Assembly: GCF_002265875.1 (NCBI RefSeq)
Contig: NZ_NPFA01000010.1
Location: forward strand, 1 to 64,000
DNA: 64,000 nt
Reading direction: 5' to 3'
DNA from: Marinococcus halophilus
Lineage (GTDB): Bacteria; Bacillota; Bacilli; Bacillales; Marinococcaceae
Positions 31,576-39,951 of this stretch are shown here, piece after piece. The translations under genes and the position numbers were made by a program. Every line of letters begins with the position of its first letter. Position 1 is the stretch's first letter. The notes under the pieces are model-generated. The model made no database searches. It saw nothing but the letters and a program-made list of their open reading frames with translations, and was not told the DNA's origin.

Positions 31576-33000
31576 TTGTTTTATATCCCTATTTCCCGCC
31601 ATGACAAGGTTTCACCTATTTACAAGCAAATATATCAATGGTTTCAGCAGGAAATTTTATCGGGAAGATTCTCTGCCAATACGCAGCTTCCTTCTAAGCG
31701 TTCGCTTGCAGAGACCCTTTCCGTAAGCCAGAACAGCGTGCTTTCTGCTTATATGCAGCTGCATGCCGAGGGTTACATTTATACAGCAGAGCGAAAAGGC
31801 TATTTTGTAGAACGCCTGGAGCCCCTTTCCCTCGGCGCCCCTTCTCTGCCAGCGGCGAATGAACCTGCGCCGCCGAGTGCACGGGATTATACGTATTCTT
31901 TTTCCCATATGAGTGTTGATGCGTTCCGCTTTCCATTCAAGCAATGGCGAAAAGCTGAGCAGGCAGCCGCCGATGCCTCTCTTGACTCCTGGTGTGACAT
32001 CGACCCGCCCGCTGGAGCGGAGCGCCTCCGAACAGCTATCAGCTATTCTGTCCGGCAGATGAGAGGCGTGGAATGCCGTCCGGAGCAGATCATTATCGGG
32101 GCCAGTACCCAGGCGCTGCTGCAGCTGCTTGTGCATCTTCTTGGCCCTGATCGTTCCTACGCCCTCGAAGACCCTGGATACCAGCGGATCCGGCTGTTGC
32201 TTGAAAAAAGCGGGCAGCGCACCGAACTCCTGCCTGTCGATCGCCACGGGCTTCAGACTAAAGCGCTGCAAAATACAGCATCCGACACCGTCATTGTCAC
32301 TCCTTCCCATCAGATGCCGCTCGGTTCCATCATGCCGGTTTCCCGCCGGATTCAATTGCTGAACTGGTGCTATGAAAAGGCGGATCGCTATATTATTGAA
32401 GATGATTACGATTCAGAATTCCGCTATGAAGGAGACATGATCCCGGCTCTGCAAAGCCTTGATAAGCAGGACCGCGTCGTCTACATGGGCACCTATTCCA
32501 AATCTCTTCTCCCGGGCCTTAGGATCAGCTACATGGTTCTGCCCCCGGCACTCGCAGCGGCTTTTCAGAAGGAGGGCACGCACTTGATTCAAACAGCGTC
32601 TTCTCTTCACCAGCAGACCCTTGCCCGTTTTATTGAAACCGGCGAATACCGGAAGCATGTTCGGCGTATGAGCCGCCATTACGGAGAGATCCGGGAGCTT
32701 CTGATTCATGAAATTCATCAGGTGTTCGGCAGCCACGCCTCCATTCAAGGCGAAAAATCGGGCCTTCACTTTCTTCTGCATGTGCAGACGAAGGACTCTT
32801 TGGCGTCTATTTTAGGCCGGGCCGCCGCGGGCAAGCTCGAACTGTATGGCATTGACCGGTTTATGAAATACCCGGATCAGGCTCCGCCAACGCTTGTGAT
32901 CGGGTTTGCCCGGCTTGAAAAGGCATCTTTGCCTGAAGCTGTCCGGGCACTACATCGTGCCTGCTTTCCCTCTCTGGAAGGCAGTGGAAGATTAACGTGA
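31576..33000 (+). CDS. gabR: MocR/GabR-type transcription factor (winged helix plus PLP aminotransferase fold)
   Basis: A 474-residue regulator with an N-terminal GntR-type winged helix (about 10-75, YKQIYQWFQQEILSGRF...LPSKRSLAETLSVSQNSVLSAY) and a fold-type I aminotransferase domain (about 110-465). The PLP lysine is in GTYSKSLLPGLRISYM, and EDDYDSEFRYEG is the conserved MocR block. In B. subtilis GabR with PLP and GABA activates gabTD and represses itself. The start codon is TTG at 31576; no ATG or GTG lies in frame upstream before the control region. Confidence 0.9.
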   Translation: MFYIPISRHDKVSPIYKQIYQWFQQEILSGRFSANTQLPSKRSLAETLSVSQNSVLSAYMQLHAEGYIYTAERKGYFVERLEPLSLGAPSLPAANEPAPPSARDYTYSFSHMSVDAFRFPFKQWRKAEQAAADASLDSWCDIDPPAGAERLRTAISYSVRQMRGVECRPEQIIIGASTQALLQLLVHLLGPDRSYALEDPGYQRIRLLLEKSGQRTELLPVDRHGLQTKALQNTASDTVIVTPSHQMPLGSIMPVSRRIQLLNWCYEKADRYIIEDDYDSEFRYEGDMIPALQSLDKQDRVVYMGTYSKSLLPGLRISYMVLPPALAAAFQKEGTHLIQTASSLHQQTLARFIETGEYRKHVRRMSRHYGEIRELLIHEIHQVFGSHASIQGEKSGLHFLLHVQTKDSLASILGRAAAGKLELYGIDRFMKYPDQAPPTLVIGFARLEKASLPEAVRALHRACFPSLEGSGRLT

Positions 33001-33084
33001 ACGAGGTCTTATTCTTTTTTATGTAAAAGTGTGGTATTCTTAGGGAATATGTAAAATGAATTTTAGATGGAGGTCGGAGATTCC

Positions 33085-34107
33085 ATGAGGAAGTCATTTG
33101 GCGTACTTCTTGTTTCTTTAAGTCTCGTCCTTCCGATAGGATGTTCATCCATTAACAATGAACCAGATACGCTAGAAAACCAAGCTTCAGATGAGGAACC
33201 GGCTTCTGACGAGGTTCTTTCTGAAAGTATTGACTATATGCAGGAATTAAATCGTTATTCTATTAATATAAATATGGCCCAGACGATCGGCCCCGGCCAG
33301 GAGGATCCGGTTACTAACGAACTTACCTCTAACGTGGAGGTAGGCACGGAGCCGTTTGCCTATCATGAAACTTCGACACTGCAGACGACCGAACAGGAGC
33401 CGAAGGAAATTGAACGCTACCTGACAGCCGAGGGCTTTTTCACATACGATTCTGCAGAAAAAGAATGGATCAAATATCCAGACGAATTCACCGGGGATCT
33501 GAGCGCTTCGAGCCAATCTATCGGGGAGCCGGCAGCTGTACTCGAGCTAATTGAAGCATATGCTTCAGATTTTCAGCTGGAGGAACAGGAATCGGAATAT
33601 ATCATTGAGGCGCGTGGCAATTCTGATCAAATGCGGGAACTAGTTAAAAGTACGGTCGGGTTTACCAATGACGACTTTGACAGCTTGATTGATGATATGC
33701 TGTTCACTGGAAACCTGGAAGATACAGTCTATACCATCACTATTGATAAAGACTCAATGCAGACGAAAAGCATCCAGGCAGATTTTAAAATTACCATGAA
33801 TAACTCTCAGAGCCCGCAGACTTCTTCATCCACTCAGTCTCTTACCTTCACCTATGATGAAGTGAACAATGAACAGACGATCAGCGCTCCGTCCAACGTC
33901 GTCGCTACAGCGGAAGAGCTGAATTTTGAAAATCTGCGGGAATGGGAGGAAGGCGAACGGTTCAGCCAAATCGAAGGCCAGAGCATTGCCGAGCTTATGT
34001 ATCCCGACCGCCAGCCGGCGAATTGGATGATCGAGCACGGTTCTTTGCCGACGCTTGAACAGAAGCTCGGCCTGCCGCCTCTTTCTGAGCAGGGCAGTGA
34101 TGAATAA
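33085..34107 (+). CDS. Secreted lipoprotein of unknown function
   Basis: A 340-residue protein with a short signal peptide and lipobox LPIGC; C20 would be lipidated by Lgt and the protein tethered outside the membrane. The mature part is acidic (NNEPDTLENQASDEEPASDEV) and predicted mostly beta, with a middle region on outer-surface lipoprotein-like threads (YLTAEGFFTYDSAEKEWIKYPDE) that recalls DUF6612-type or LppX-like lipoproteins; that resemblance is weak. The chosen ATG has CGGAG five bases before it. It is a single gene closed by a strong terminator. Confidence 0.8.
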   Translation: MRKSFGVLLVSLSLVLPIGCSSINNEPDTLENQASDEEPASDEVLSESIDYMQELNRYSININMAQTIGPGQEDPVTNELTSNVEVGTEPFAYHETSTLQTTEQEPKEIERYLTAEGFFTYDSAEKEWIKYPDEFTGDLSASSQSIGEPAAVLELIEAYASDFQLEEQESEYIIEARGNSDQMRELVKSTVGFTNDDFDSLIDDMLFTGNLEDTVYTITIDKDSMQTKSIQADFKITMNNSQSPQTSSSTQSLTFTYDEVNNEQTISAPSNVVATAEELNFENLREWEEGERFSQIEGQSIAELMYPDRQPANWMIEHGSLPTLEQKLGLPPLSEQGSDE

Positions 34108-34108
34108 T

Positions 34109-34140
34109 AAACAGGCAGAGAGGCTTATCTCTGCCTGTTT
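34109..34140. terminator. Bidirectional terminator
   Basis: Perfect 13-bp stem AAACAGGCAGAGA / TCTCTGCCTGTTT with loop GGCTTA between two convergent genes; it overlaps the stop codon of the minus-strand gene. Confidence 0.92.
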
Positions 34141-34519
34141 ATTTACGCGCAAGCGCTGTTACCCGCAGCTTCCAGCGCTCAAGAACCGGCATATACACCG
34201 AAGCGACGTAGCGCATTTTTTCTTCACTGCTCATTGTTTCTGCCTTGATCAGGCTCCGTACTTCTTCGGTCGCCTGCTCAAAGGCTTCGAGATCCTGCCT
34301 CCACTCCTCTTCCTGCCCGAACAAATAGGCCATCGTCACTGTCTGCGAGGAAAAAAGCGAGGATTCTCTGGTCGTGCTGTCCAGCAGGCGATCACCGTTG
34401 TCTTCGAACCCTTCCCGGTAAAACCCTGTCACCTGTACCATGCTTTCCTGTACCATCTGCAGCCAGTCACTGTACTGCTGAAGAAATGTTGCTTCTGCCC
34501 GGCGAAGATGCTCACTCAT
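34139..34519 (-). CDS. Small helical protein beside the flagellar block, unknown
   Basis: A 126-residue all-helical, mildly acidic protein (MSEHLRRAEATFLQQYSDWLQMVQESM...), no signal peptide or TM segment. I do not recognise the family. Pattern and size recall small export-chaperone or FliT-like helical proteins, and it lies 44-100 bases downstream of fliT, but a terminator stands between them. Two adjacent ATG codons are possible starts; AAGGGG is nine bases before the one chosen. Confidence 0.65.
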   Translation of the reverse strand: MSEHLRRAEATFLQQYSDWLQMVQESMVQVTGFYREGFEDNGDRLLDSTTRESSLFSSQTVTMAYLFGQEEEWRQDLEAFEQATEEVRSLIKAETMSSEEKMRYVASVYMPVLERWKLRVTALARK

Positions 34520-34578
34520 CATTATCTGCCCCTTTTCATCCTTTACCGTGGTTATAACATAATCAGCCCTCAATACAT

Positions 34579-34612
34579 ATAAAAAACCTTCAGGACCAGG
34601 CCCAAAGGTTTT
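34579..34612 (-). terminator. Terminator of fliD-fliS-fliT
   Basis: Minus strand AACCTT / AAGGTT outer stem with a GGGCC/GGTCC inner part, followed by TTTTTTAT, just after the fliT stop. Confidence 0.8.
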
Positions 34613-34617
34613 ATGTA

Positions 34618-34974
34618 TTAGTTTTTGCTGTCGAAAAAATAGGCCGATGCCGTCGCACCACTTTGCTCATACTTCCCCATATGACGGCGTTTCTGGCGCG
34701 ATCCCTGCAGCTCTTCCTGGATGACCTGCTTCCAGCTGGCAAGACGGCCATCAATATAACGATTCATTTTAATCGTTTCTTCCCCAAGCTGCCGCTCGGC
34801 CTCCGTCCATTTCTCCACAGGCGGCAGGCCTTTCAGCTGCTGGTCCCGCGCCTGCAGGAAAAGGTCCACGCTTTCGATGTACTCATCCCTCGGCTGTTCA
34901 TTAACTGGCATAGGCTGCGCCACTTTCTCGTACAGCTCCCGGGTCGTGACATAAAGTTTACGAACAACGCTCAT
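34618..34974 (-). CDS. fliT: Flagellar protein FliT-like chaperone
   Basis: A 118-residue helical protein (MSVVRKLYVTTRELYEKVAQPMP...ERQLGEETIKMNRYIDGRLASWKQVIQEELQ). FliT-type proteins chaperone the cap protein FliD before export. Sequence similarity in this family is low; assignment rests on size, helical content and order fliD-fliS-fliT, with its ATG overlapping the fliS stop (TAATG). Upstream codons in the same frame lie inside fliS and are not used. Confidence 0.75.
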   Translation of the reverse strand: MSVVRKLYVTTRELYEKVAQPMPVNEQPRDEYIESVDLFLQARDQQLKGLPPVEKWTEAERQLGEETIKMNRYIDGRLASWKQVIQEELQGSRQKRRHMGKYEQSGATASAYFFDSKN

Positions 34975-35489
34975 TACGCCCGGCCACCTTCGCGGAAACG
35001 GAGCTCCCGGTCTTTTTGCATTGCCTGCTTCCACGTATCGCGAAACTCTTCCACAAGGCCGTAAATCTCCTGCAGAACCTTTGTATCATTGCTCACATTC
35101 GCCTCAATTAACCGTCGGTACATGTAATCATACATCTGCATCATGCTATTGCCAATCTCACTATCCGTTTTCAGCGTAATCATCAGTTCCCCGATAATGT
35201 TCTGCGCCCGGATCATCAGCTTGTTTTTCTCTTCCACTTTTCCCTCGTTCATCGCCTTCTCCGCTTTTTGGAGAAATTTCAAGCAGCCGTTGTATAAAAG
35301 AAGCGTAAGCTCTCCCGGCGAAGCGGTCTGCATTGCCTGCTGCTGATAAGGGTTGGCTTTAACTGACGCCGGTCTCGGGGCAGAGACTGCCTGTTTTGAA
35401 GAAAATGTTTTCTTCGGCTTTTCTTTTTCGGGAGAAGTCGTCTGCTTCATTGCCTGCTGGTACATCGCCTGTGCCTGGTTAAAACTCAT
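34974..35489 (-). CDS. fliS: Flagellin export chaperone FliS with N-terminal extension
   Basis: A 171-residue protein. The canonical FliS core begins at about residue 46 (NPYQQQAMQTASPGELTLLL) and holds YNGCLKFLQKA; it binds the flagellin C-terminus and stops early polymerisation. The first 45 residues are extra compared with the usual 125-135-residue FliS, and they contain MYQQAMKQTTSPEK (9-22), which echoes the core's PYQQQAMQTASPGE (47-60). A lysine/serine-rich linker joins the two. An internal start near residue 46 is not obvious from ATG codons. Confidence 0.9.
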   Translation of the reverse strand: MSFNQAQAMYQQAMKQTTSPEKEKPKKTFSSKQAVSAPRPASVKANPYQQQAMQTASPGELTLLLYNGCLKFLQKAEKAMNEGKVEEKNKLMIRAQNIIGELMITLKTDSEIGNSMMQMYDYMYRRLIEANVSNDTKVLQEIYGLVEEFRDTWKQAMQKDRELRFREGGRA

Positions 35490-35521
35490 ATATTTTCTTC
35501 CTCCTCAAGAAGGTTCTACTC

Positions 35522-37540
35522 TTACTGGCCATTGTTCATAAACTGCATCAAGTAGTTAGACTGCGAGTTCGCCCGGCTCATCGCCTGCTCCATCGCCGTA
35601 AACTGGCGGTAATACCGGTTTTCCACCGACACCATCCGGTCCTCAAACTGGGCGATGCGATCTTCGATGTTTTCCATATTGCGTCCGAGCGTAAACTGGT
35701 GCGGAAGCAGCTTGCCTTTGTATCCCCCTGCCCGTTCAGCAAGCGCGGTCACCCCGTTGTCGAGCGTTTCTCTCATCCGGCGGGCGAGACCCTGGGTTTC
35801 TGTTGTGGAACCGCTCGCGGCAAACAGCTGGTAAACTCCTTCACTGTCGTCTTCAATCGCCTGGCGCAGCTTGGCTTCGTCGATTTCGAGCTTGCCGTTA
35901 TCCGTGTAGCTTGAGCTTGTCGTAATGCCGATCGAATAGAGCGTATTATAGGCTGAATCGGTGCCGTTTACCTGCTCATATAAAAGCGAACGCATATTGT
36001 TCATGACGTTCGATATGGAGCTGTCGCTGCGGAGCAGGCCGCTCCGGGCTTTTTCCTCCCACAGCTCAATTTCCTTTTCGCTCATTTCTTCTTTTTGTTC
36101 ATCGCTGAGCGGCTTAAAATCCCGGTTTACTTTTTCATTCAGCTTGCCGTTTACATCTTCGATAATTTTATTATATTCTTCGATGAAGCCTTTAACTGTA
36201 TCCATAACACCGTCAGTGTTCGTATCGGAGCCAAGCGTTACCGCCCCGTCCGTTTCAGCAAACGTTTCTTTAAGCGTAATGCTCATCCCGTTGACCTCGA
36301 ACGTATTTTTGGGCCGCTCGGTTTCGAGTCCGTTCATCGTAAACACAGCATTTTGTTCGCCCTGGCGGGACTCACCTTCTACGTTGTTCAGGCCCAGGGT
36401 GTTGTTAAGAAATCCCCCTGAAAAAAGCATTTCATCGCCGTTTTTGTTAAAATCGCCTGTCTCCGACCGGGTGAGCGCCACTTTGCCGGAATGTTCGTCA
36501 TAAAACGCACTAACGCCCGCCCCGGAAGAGCTGATCGTGCTCATAATATTGTTCATCGACTGCGCACTTGTGAACGTGAATTTATTTTTCTGCTCCTTAC
36601 CGTCTTTATCAAAGGTGGTAATCGTATTGGTAGAATACTGCTGGGTGAATGTCGCTTCAATCGTTCCGGTTACCGCTTCGCCGAGCGTGACTCTGCCGGT
36701 TTTCGTATCCACATAGGCTTCCCCGGTCTTAAGCTCCTGCTCCGGATCCGTGACAATCGTCAGTGCGGCGCCTCCGTTTACGCTGATATCCAGCGTCTCT
36801 GGGTCAATCGCCCCTTTGCCGAGCGAAAAGGAAGAAGTCGCGGTAGCTGCGTCAATTGTTTTGGTTTCATTGGTCGCGGCATACTGGACGCTGATGCTTT
36901 TGCCGCTCGTCACCGCCGAACTAAACTCCAAATCAATCTGGTCGCTGTTAAAGCTGGCCCGTACCTGACCAGGCTCGAGCGGATCCGTGCCGGTTACCAC
37001 CTCGTACTGCTTGCCGCTCACCTTCACGATCATATCGTCCGAATTTTGTTTAAGCTTGCTGCCTTCCACACTGTAGGACGTGCTGCCGTCGGCGTTGATT
37101 GTTTTGCTTTGAATCACGCCTTTGCTCCATTGCGGTTCTTTCCCGGTCGCAAATGTCTGGCTGCCGATAGCCTCCGAAGCGGAAAAACCGGGACCGGTCG
37201 CCCGTTCAAAGCTGCTCTGCGACGCTGATTTGGCCAGCTGCTTGACTTCGCTGATGGAATAAGTGGCGTTGCCGGCACTGGCTGAAGCCGTGGCGCTCAC
37301 CCGGCTTTCATTGGTGGAGGTGGCCGAGCGGGCTGTCATCGAGGACTTCTTCATAATCGAATCAAAAATCGTATTCCGGAAATCAAAAAACTGTTTGTTG
37401 ACTTCCTGGTACATTTCCGTCTGCCACTCGAGCGTCTGCTTCTTTTGATTCAGCTTGTTGATCGGCTGGCGCTCCGCACGCATTAAATCTTTAACTACCT
37501 GGTCAATATCCATTCCTGAAGCAAACCCGGATACTCGCAT
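35522..37540 (-). CDS. fliD: Flagellar hook-associated protein 2 (filament cap)
   Basis: A 672-residue cap protein that folds flagellin into the filament tip. The N-terminal D0 coil (MRVSGFASGMDIDQVVKDLMRAERQPINKL) and the C-terminal coiled-coil (about 600-672, NMENIEDRIAQFEDRMVSVENRYYRQFTAMEQAMSR) are typical. The long middle (about 110-420) is a variable beta-rich D2/D3 region, larger than in B. subtilis FliD (about 500 residues), and surface exposed. A SigD-like promoter precedes it. Confidence 0.95.
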   Translation of the reverse strand: MRVSGFASGMDIDQVVKDLMRAERQPINKLNQKKQTLEWQTEMYQEVNKQFFDFRNTIFDSIMKKSSMTARSATSTNESRVSATASASAGNATYSISEVKQLAKSASQSSFERATGPGFSASEAIGSQTFATGKEPQWSKGVIQSKTINADGSTSYSVEGSKLKQNSDDMIVKVSGKQYEVVTGTDPLEPGQVRASFNSDQIDLEFSSAVTSGKSISVQYAATNETKTIDAATATSSFSLGKGAIDPETLDISVNGGAALTIVTDPEQELKTGEAYVDTKTGRVTLGEAVTGTIEATFTQQYSTNTITTFDKDGKEQKNKFTFTSAQSMNNIMSTISSSGAGVSAFYDEHSGKVALTRSETGDFNKNGDEMLFSGGFLNNTLGLNNVEGESRQGEQNAVFTMNGLETERPKNTFEVNGMSITLKETFAETDGAVTLGSDTNTDGVMDTVKGFIEEYNKIIEDVNGKLNEKVNRDFKPLSDEQKEEMSEKEIELWEEKARSGLLRSDSSISNVMNNMRSLLYEQVNGTDSAYNTLYSIGITTSSSYTDNGKLEIDEAKLRQAIEDDSEGVYQLFAASGSTTETQGLARRMRETLDNGVTALAERAGGYKGKLLPHQFTLGRNMENIEDRIAQFEDRMVSVENRYYRQFTAMEQAMSRANSQSNYLMQFMNNGQ

Positions 37541-37581
37541 GAATGATAGGCTCCCTTCTGCCGTTTTCTTCGTTATTGTTA

Positions 37582-37608
37582 CTATCGGAAATAACGAAAG
37601 CCAGTTGA
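37582..37608 (-). promoter_or_regulatory. SigD (flagellar sigma) type promoter of fliD
   Basis: Minus strand TCAA, 15 bases, TCCGATAG against the consensus TAAA-N15-GCCGATAA; nine of twelve positions match. It lies 42 bases before fliD. Confidence 0.6.
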
Positions 37609-37635
37609 AGCATTTAACGCAGTTTTTCTAAAATA

Positions 37636-37664
37636 TGAAAAAAGACCCGGATTACCTCCGGGCC
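37636..37664 (-). terminator. Terminator of gntK-gntP-gnd
   Basis: Minus strand GGCCCGGA-GGTAA-TCCGGGTC followed by six T, 12 bases after the gnd stop. Confidence 0.92.
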
Positions 37665-37676
37665 TCTGGGACATTG

Positions 37677-38576
37677 CTATTCACTTTTTTCAACGGCATG
37701 GCCGCCAAACCCTTTACGGAGAGCTGCAACCACCTTGCCGTTAAAGGTATCGGTTTCCTGCGAACGATAGCGCATCATAAGCGAGAGCGCAATGACCGGG
37801 GTCGTTGCCTCGTATTCAAGCGCAGACTCTACGCTCCACTTGCCTTCGCCGGAGGAATGCATCACGCCGCGGATATCATCGAGCCTGGCATCACCGCGGA
37901 AGGCTTCTTCCATCAGTTCCATCAGCCAGCCGCGGATGACCGAGCCGTTGTTCCAGACGCGGGCCACCTGCTCGTAGTCGTAGTCAAACGGCCCTTTTTC
38001 AAGCAGTTCAAACCCTTCGCCCATCGCGGCCATCATGCCGTATTCGATGCCGTTATGCACCATTTTCAGATAGTGGGCGCTGCCGCCTTCCCCGGTGTAG
38101 TGATAACCGTTCTCCACCGACAGGTCCTGCATGAGCGGCTCCAATACCGGAAAAATGTCCTTGCGTCCGCCGATCATCAGGCAGGCGCCGTTTCTGGCAC
38201 CGGAAATGCCGCCGCTTGTACCAACATCAAAGAAGTGGACTCCTCTTGCTTCAAGCGCTTCATAATGAGCAAGCGTCCGCTTATAGTGAGAGTTGCCGGC
38301 GTCGATTAAAATGTCTCCTTCATCGAGGTACGAGGCCGTTTCGGTAAGCACCTGATCCGTGGCATCCCCCGCCGGCACCATCACCCAGATGATACGCGGC
38401 TTTGGAAGCTGGTCCACCAGATCCTGCACCGAAGAGGCCGTGCCGCCTCCGTCGTTTTGAAAACTGCTGCGAAATTCTTCGGACAGATCGTAGGCAACAA
38501 CGTCATGATTTTTATCAAGCATCTGCAGACCGATATTGTACCCCATTTTACCTAATCCAATAATTCCTGCTTTCAT
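37677..38576 (-). CDS. gnd: 6-phosphogluconate dehydrogenase, short (probably NAD-linked) type
   Basis: A 299-residue decarboxylating dehydrogenase converting 6-phosphogluconate to ribulose 5-phosphate. Rossmann motif GLGKMG (about 7-12) and substrate motifs GNSHYKRT, GTSGGISGA and KMVHNGIEYGMM are present. It belongs to the short class (about 300 residues, not 470). The acidic residue after the second strand (VAYDLSEE) in place of an NRT-type NADP site suggests NAD. The ATG at 38576 has GGGAG eight bases before it. It is the third gene of the gluconate operon. Confidence 0.92.
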   Translation of the reverse strand: MKAGIIGLGKMGYNIGLQMLDKNHDVVAYDLSEEFRSSFQNDGGGTASSVQDLVDQLPKPRIIWVMVPAGDATDQVLTETASYLDEGDILIDAGNSHYKRTLAHYEALEARGVHFFDVGTSGGISGARNGACLMIGGRKDIFPVLEPLMQDLSVENGYHYTGEGGSAHYLKMVHNGIEYGMMAAMGEGFELLEKGPFDYDYEQVARVWNNGSVIRGWLMELMEEAFRGDARLDDIRGVMHSSGEGKWSVESALEYEATTPVIALSLMMRYRSQETDTFNGKVVAALRKGFGGHAVEKSE

Positions 38577-38598
38577 GTTCTCCACTCCCTTTTTCTAT

Positions 38599-39951
38599 TT
38601 ATACGAAGATACTTAAAATCAGTGCTACACCAAAACCAACAAAACCGATAATTGTTTCCATGACGGTCCATGTCTGCAGCGTTTGTTTTTCGTTCAGGCC
38701 AAAGTACCTGCTGACTAGCCAGAACCCGGAGTCGTTCACGTGGGAGAAGGCTGTCGCACCGGAAGCAATTGTAATAACGAGCAGTCCGAGCATCGGCTCG
38801 CTGACGTTGTATGTTTCAAGCAGCGGCGCTACAAGGCCGGCGGCTGTTACCATCGCAACAGTTGCAGAACCCTGGGCTACACGGACAAGTACAGCTGTTA
38901 TAAAGGCAAAGACAAGAATCGGCATGTTTGCATTCTCCATCGCATTTGCAAGCACGTCGCCGACACCGGACTGGATCAGCATTTCACCGAACACGCCACC
39001 GGCACCGGTAACAAGAATAATAATCCCGGCAGGCTCGAGGGCTTTCGTCGTAATCTGCTGCACTTCTTCTTTCGAATAACCCCGGCGGATACCGAATACA
39101 TAAAAGGTTAAAAGTGCCGCCACGGTCAGGGCGAAGAACGGATCCCCGATAAAGGACAGTATTTCATACGCTGTGCTTTCTTCTGATAGGAAAACTCCGG
39201 ATCCCGTGTTAAGCAAAATCAGCACAAGAGGAAGCAGGATGATAGCAAGAACGCTGCGGAAGCTCGGCAGCTCGCGGTCGTACTCGACGTTTCTCATCTG
39301 TTCCATCATGTATTCCGGAACGCCGATGTCGATTTTTTTCGCCATGTATTTCCCGAACATCGGGCCGGCAATCGCTACTGCCGGAAGACCGGCAAGTGCG
39401 CCAAACAGAATAACCCAGCCGAGGTCAGCGCCGATAATTGAAGCAACCGAAATCGGTCCCGGCGTTGGCGGAATAAAGCTGTGCGTAACGGCAAGACCGG
39501 CTACGAGCGGAATACCGTAGTACACGAGCGATTTTTTCGTTTTACGGACAAGGCTGTACACAATTGGAATTAAGATAACAAGGGCAACGTCCAAAAAGAC
39601 GGGAATAGATACGATAAAGCCTGTAAGCGCAAGAGCCCAGCTGACGTTCTTTTCTCCAAATTTATCAACGAGCGTCAGTGCCAGGCGTTCGGCGCCGCCG
39701 GAGACACGAAGCATTTCCCCAAACATGGCCCCAAGACCGATAACGACGGCAATAAATCCGAGAGTGCCGCCCATTCCTTCTTCAATGGTTGTTATAATTT
39801 CGCCCGGCGGCATGCCAACAGCAATCCCGACGAGGAAACTAACGACGAGCAAAGCGATAAAGGCCTGAAGCTTCGTCCTCATAACTAAAAATAACAGTGC
39901 AACAATTGCTAAAACGGCTACAATAATGAGCCACGGTGCTGAAGTCGTCAT
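38599..39951 (-). CDS. gntP: Gluconate permease (GntP family)
   Basis: A 450-residue transporter with 12-14 TM helices. It shows GntP family marks GLGAMFGEMLRVSGGAERLA, HSFIPPTPGPISVASIIGADLG and VRVAQGSATVAMVTAAG, and the closing HVNDSGFWLVSRYFGL. It imports gluconate by proton symport. Its ATG overlaps the gntK stop by four bases, so kinase and permease are coupled. Confidence 0.95.
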   Translation of the reverse strand: MTTSAPWLIIVAVLAIVALLFLVMRTKLQAFIALLVVSFLVGIAVGMPPGEIITTIEEGMGGTLGFIAVVIGLGAMFGEMLRVSGGAERLALTLVDKFGEKNVSWALALTGFIVSIPVFLDVALVILIPIVYSLVRKTKKSLVYYGIPLVAGLAVTHSFIPPTPGPISVASIIGADLGWVILFGALAGLPAVAIAGPMFGKYMAKKIDIGVPEYMMEQMRNVEYDRELPSFRSVLAIILLPLVLILLNTGSGVFLSEESTAYEILSFIGDPFFALTVAALLTFYVFGIRRGYSKEEVQQITTKALEPAGIIILVTGAGGVFGEMLIQSGVGDVLANAMENANMPILVFAFITAVLVRVAQGSATVAMVTAAGLVAPLLETYNVSEPMLGLLVITIASGATAFSHVNDSGFWLVSRYFGLNEKQTLQTWTVMETIIGFVGFGVALILSIFV

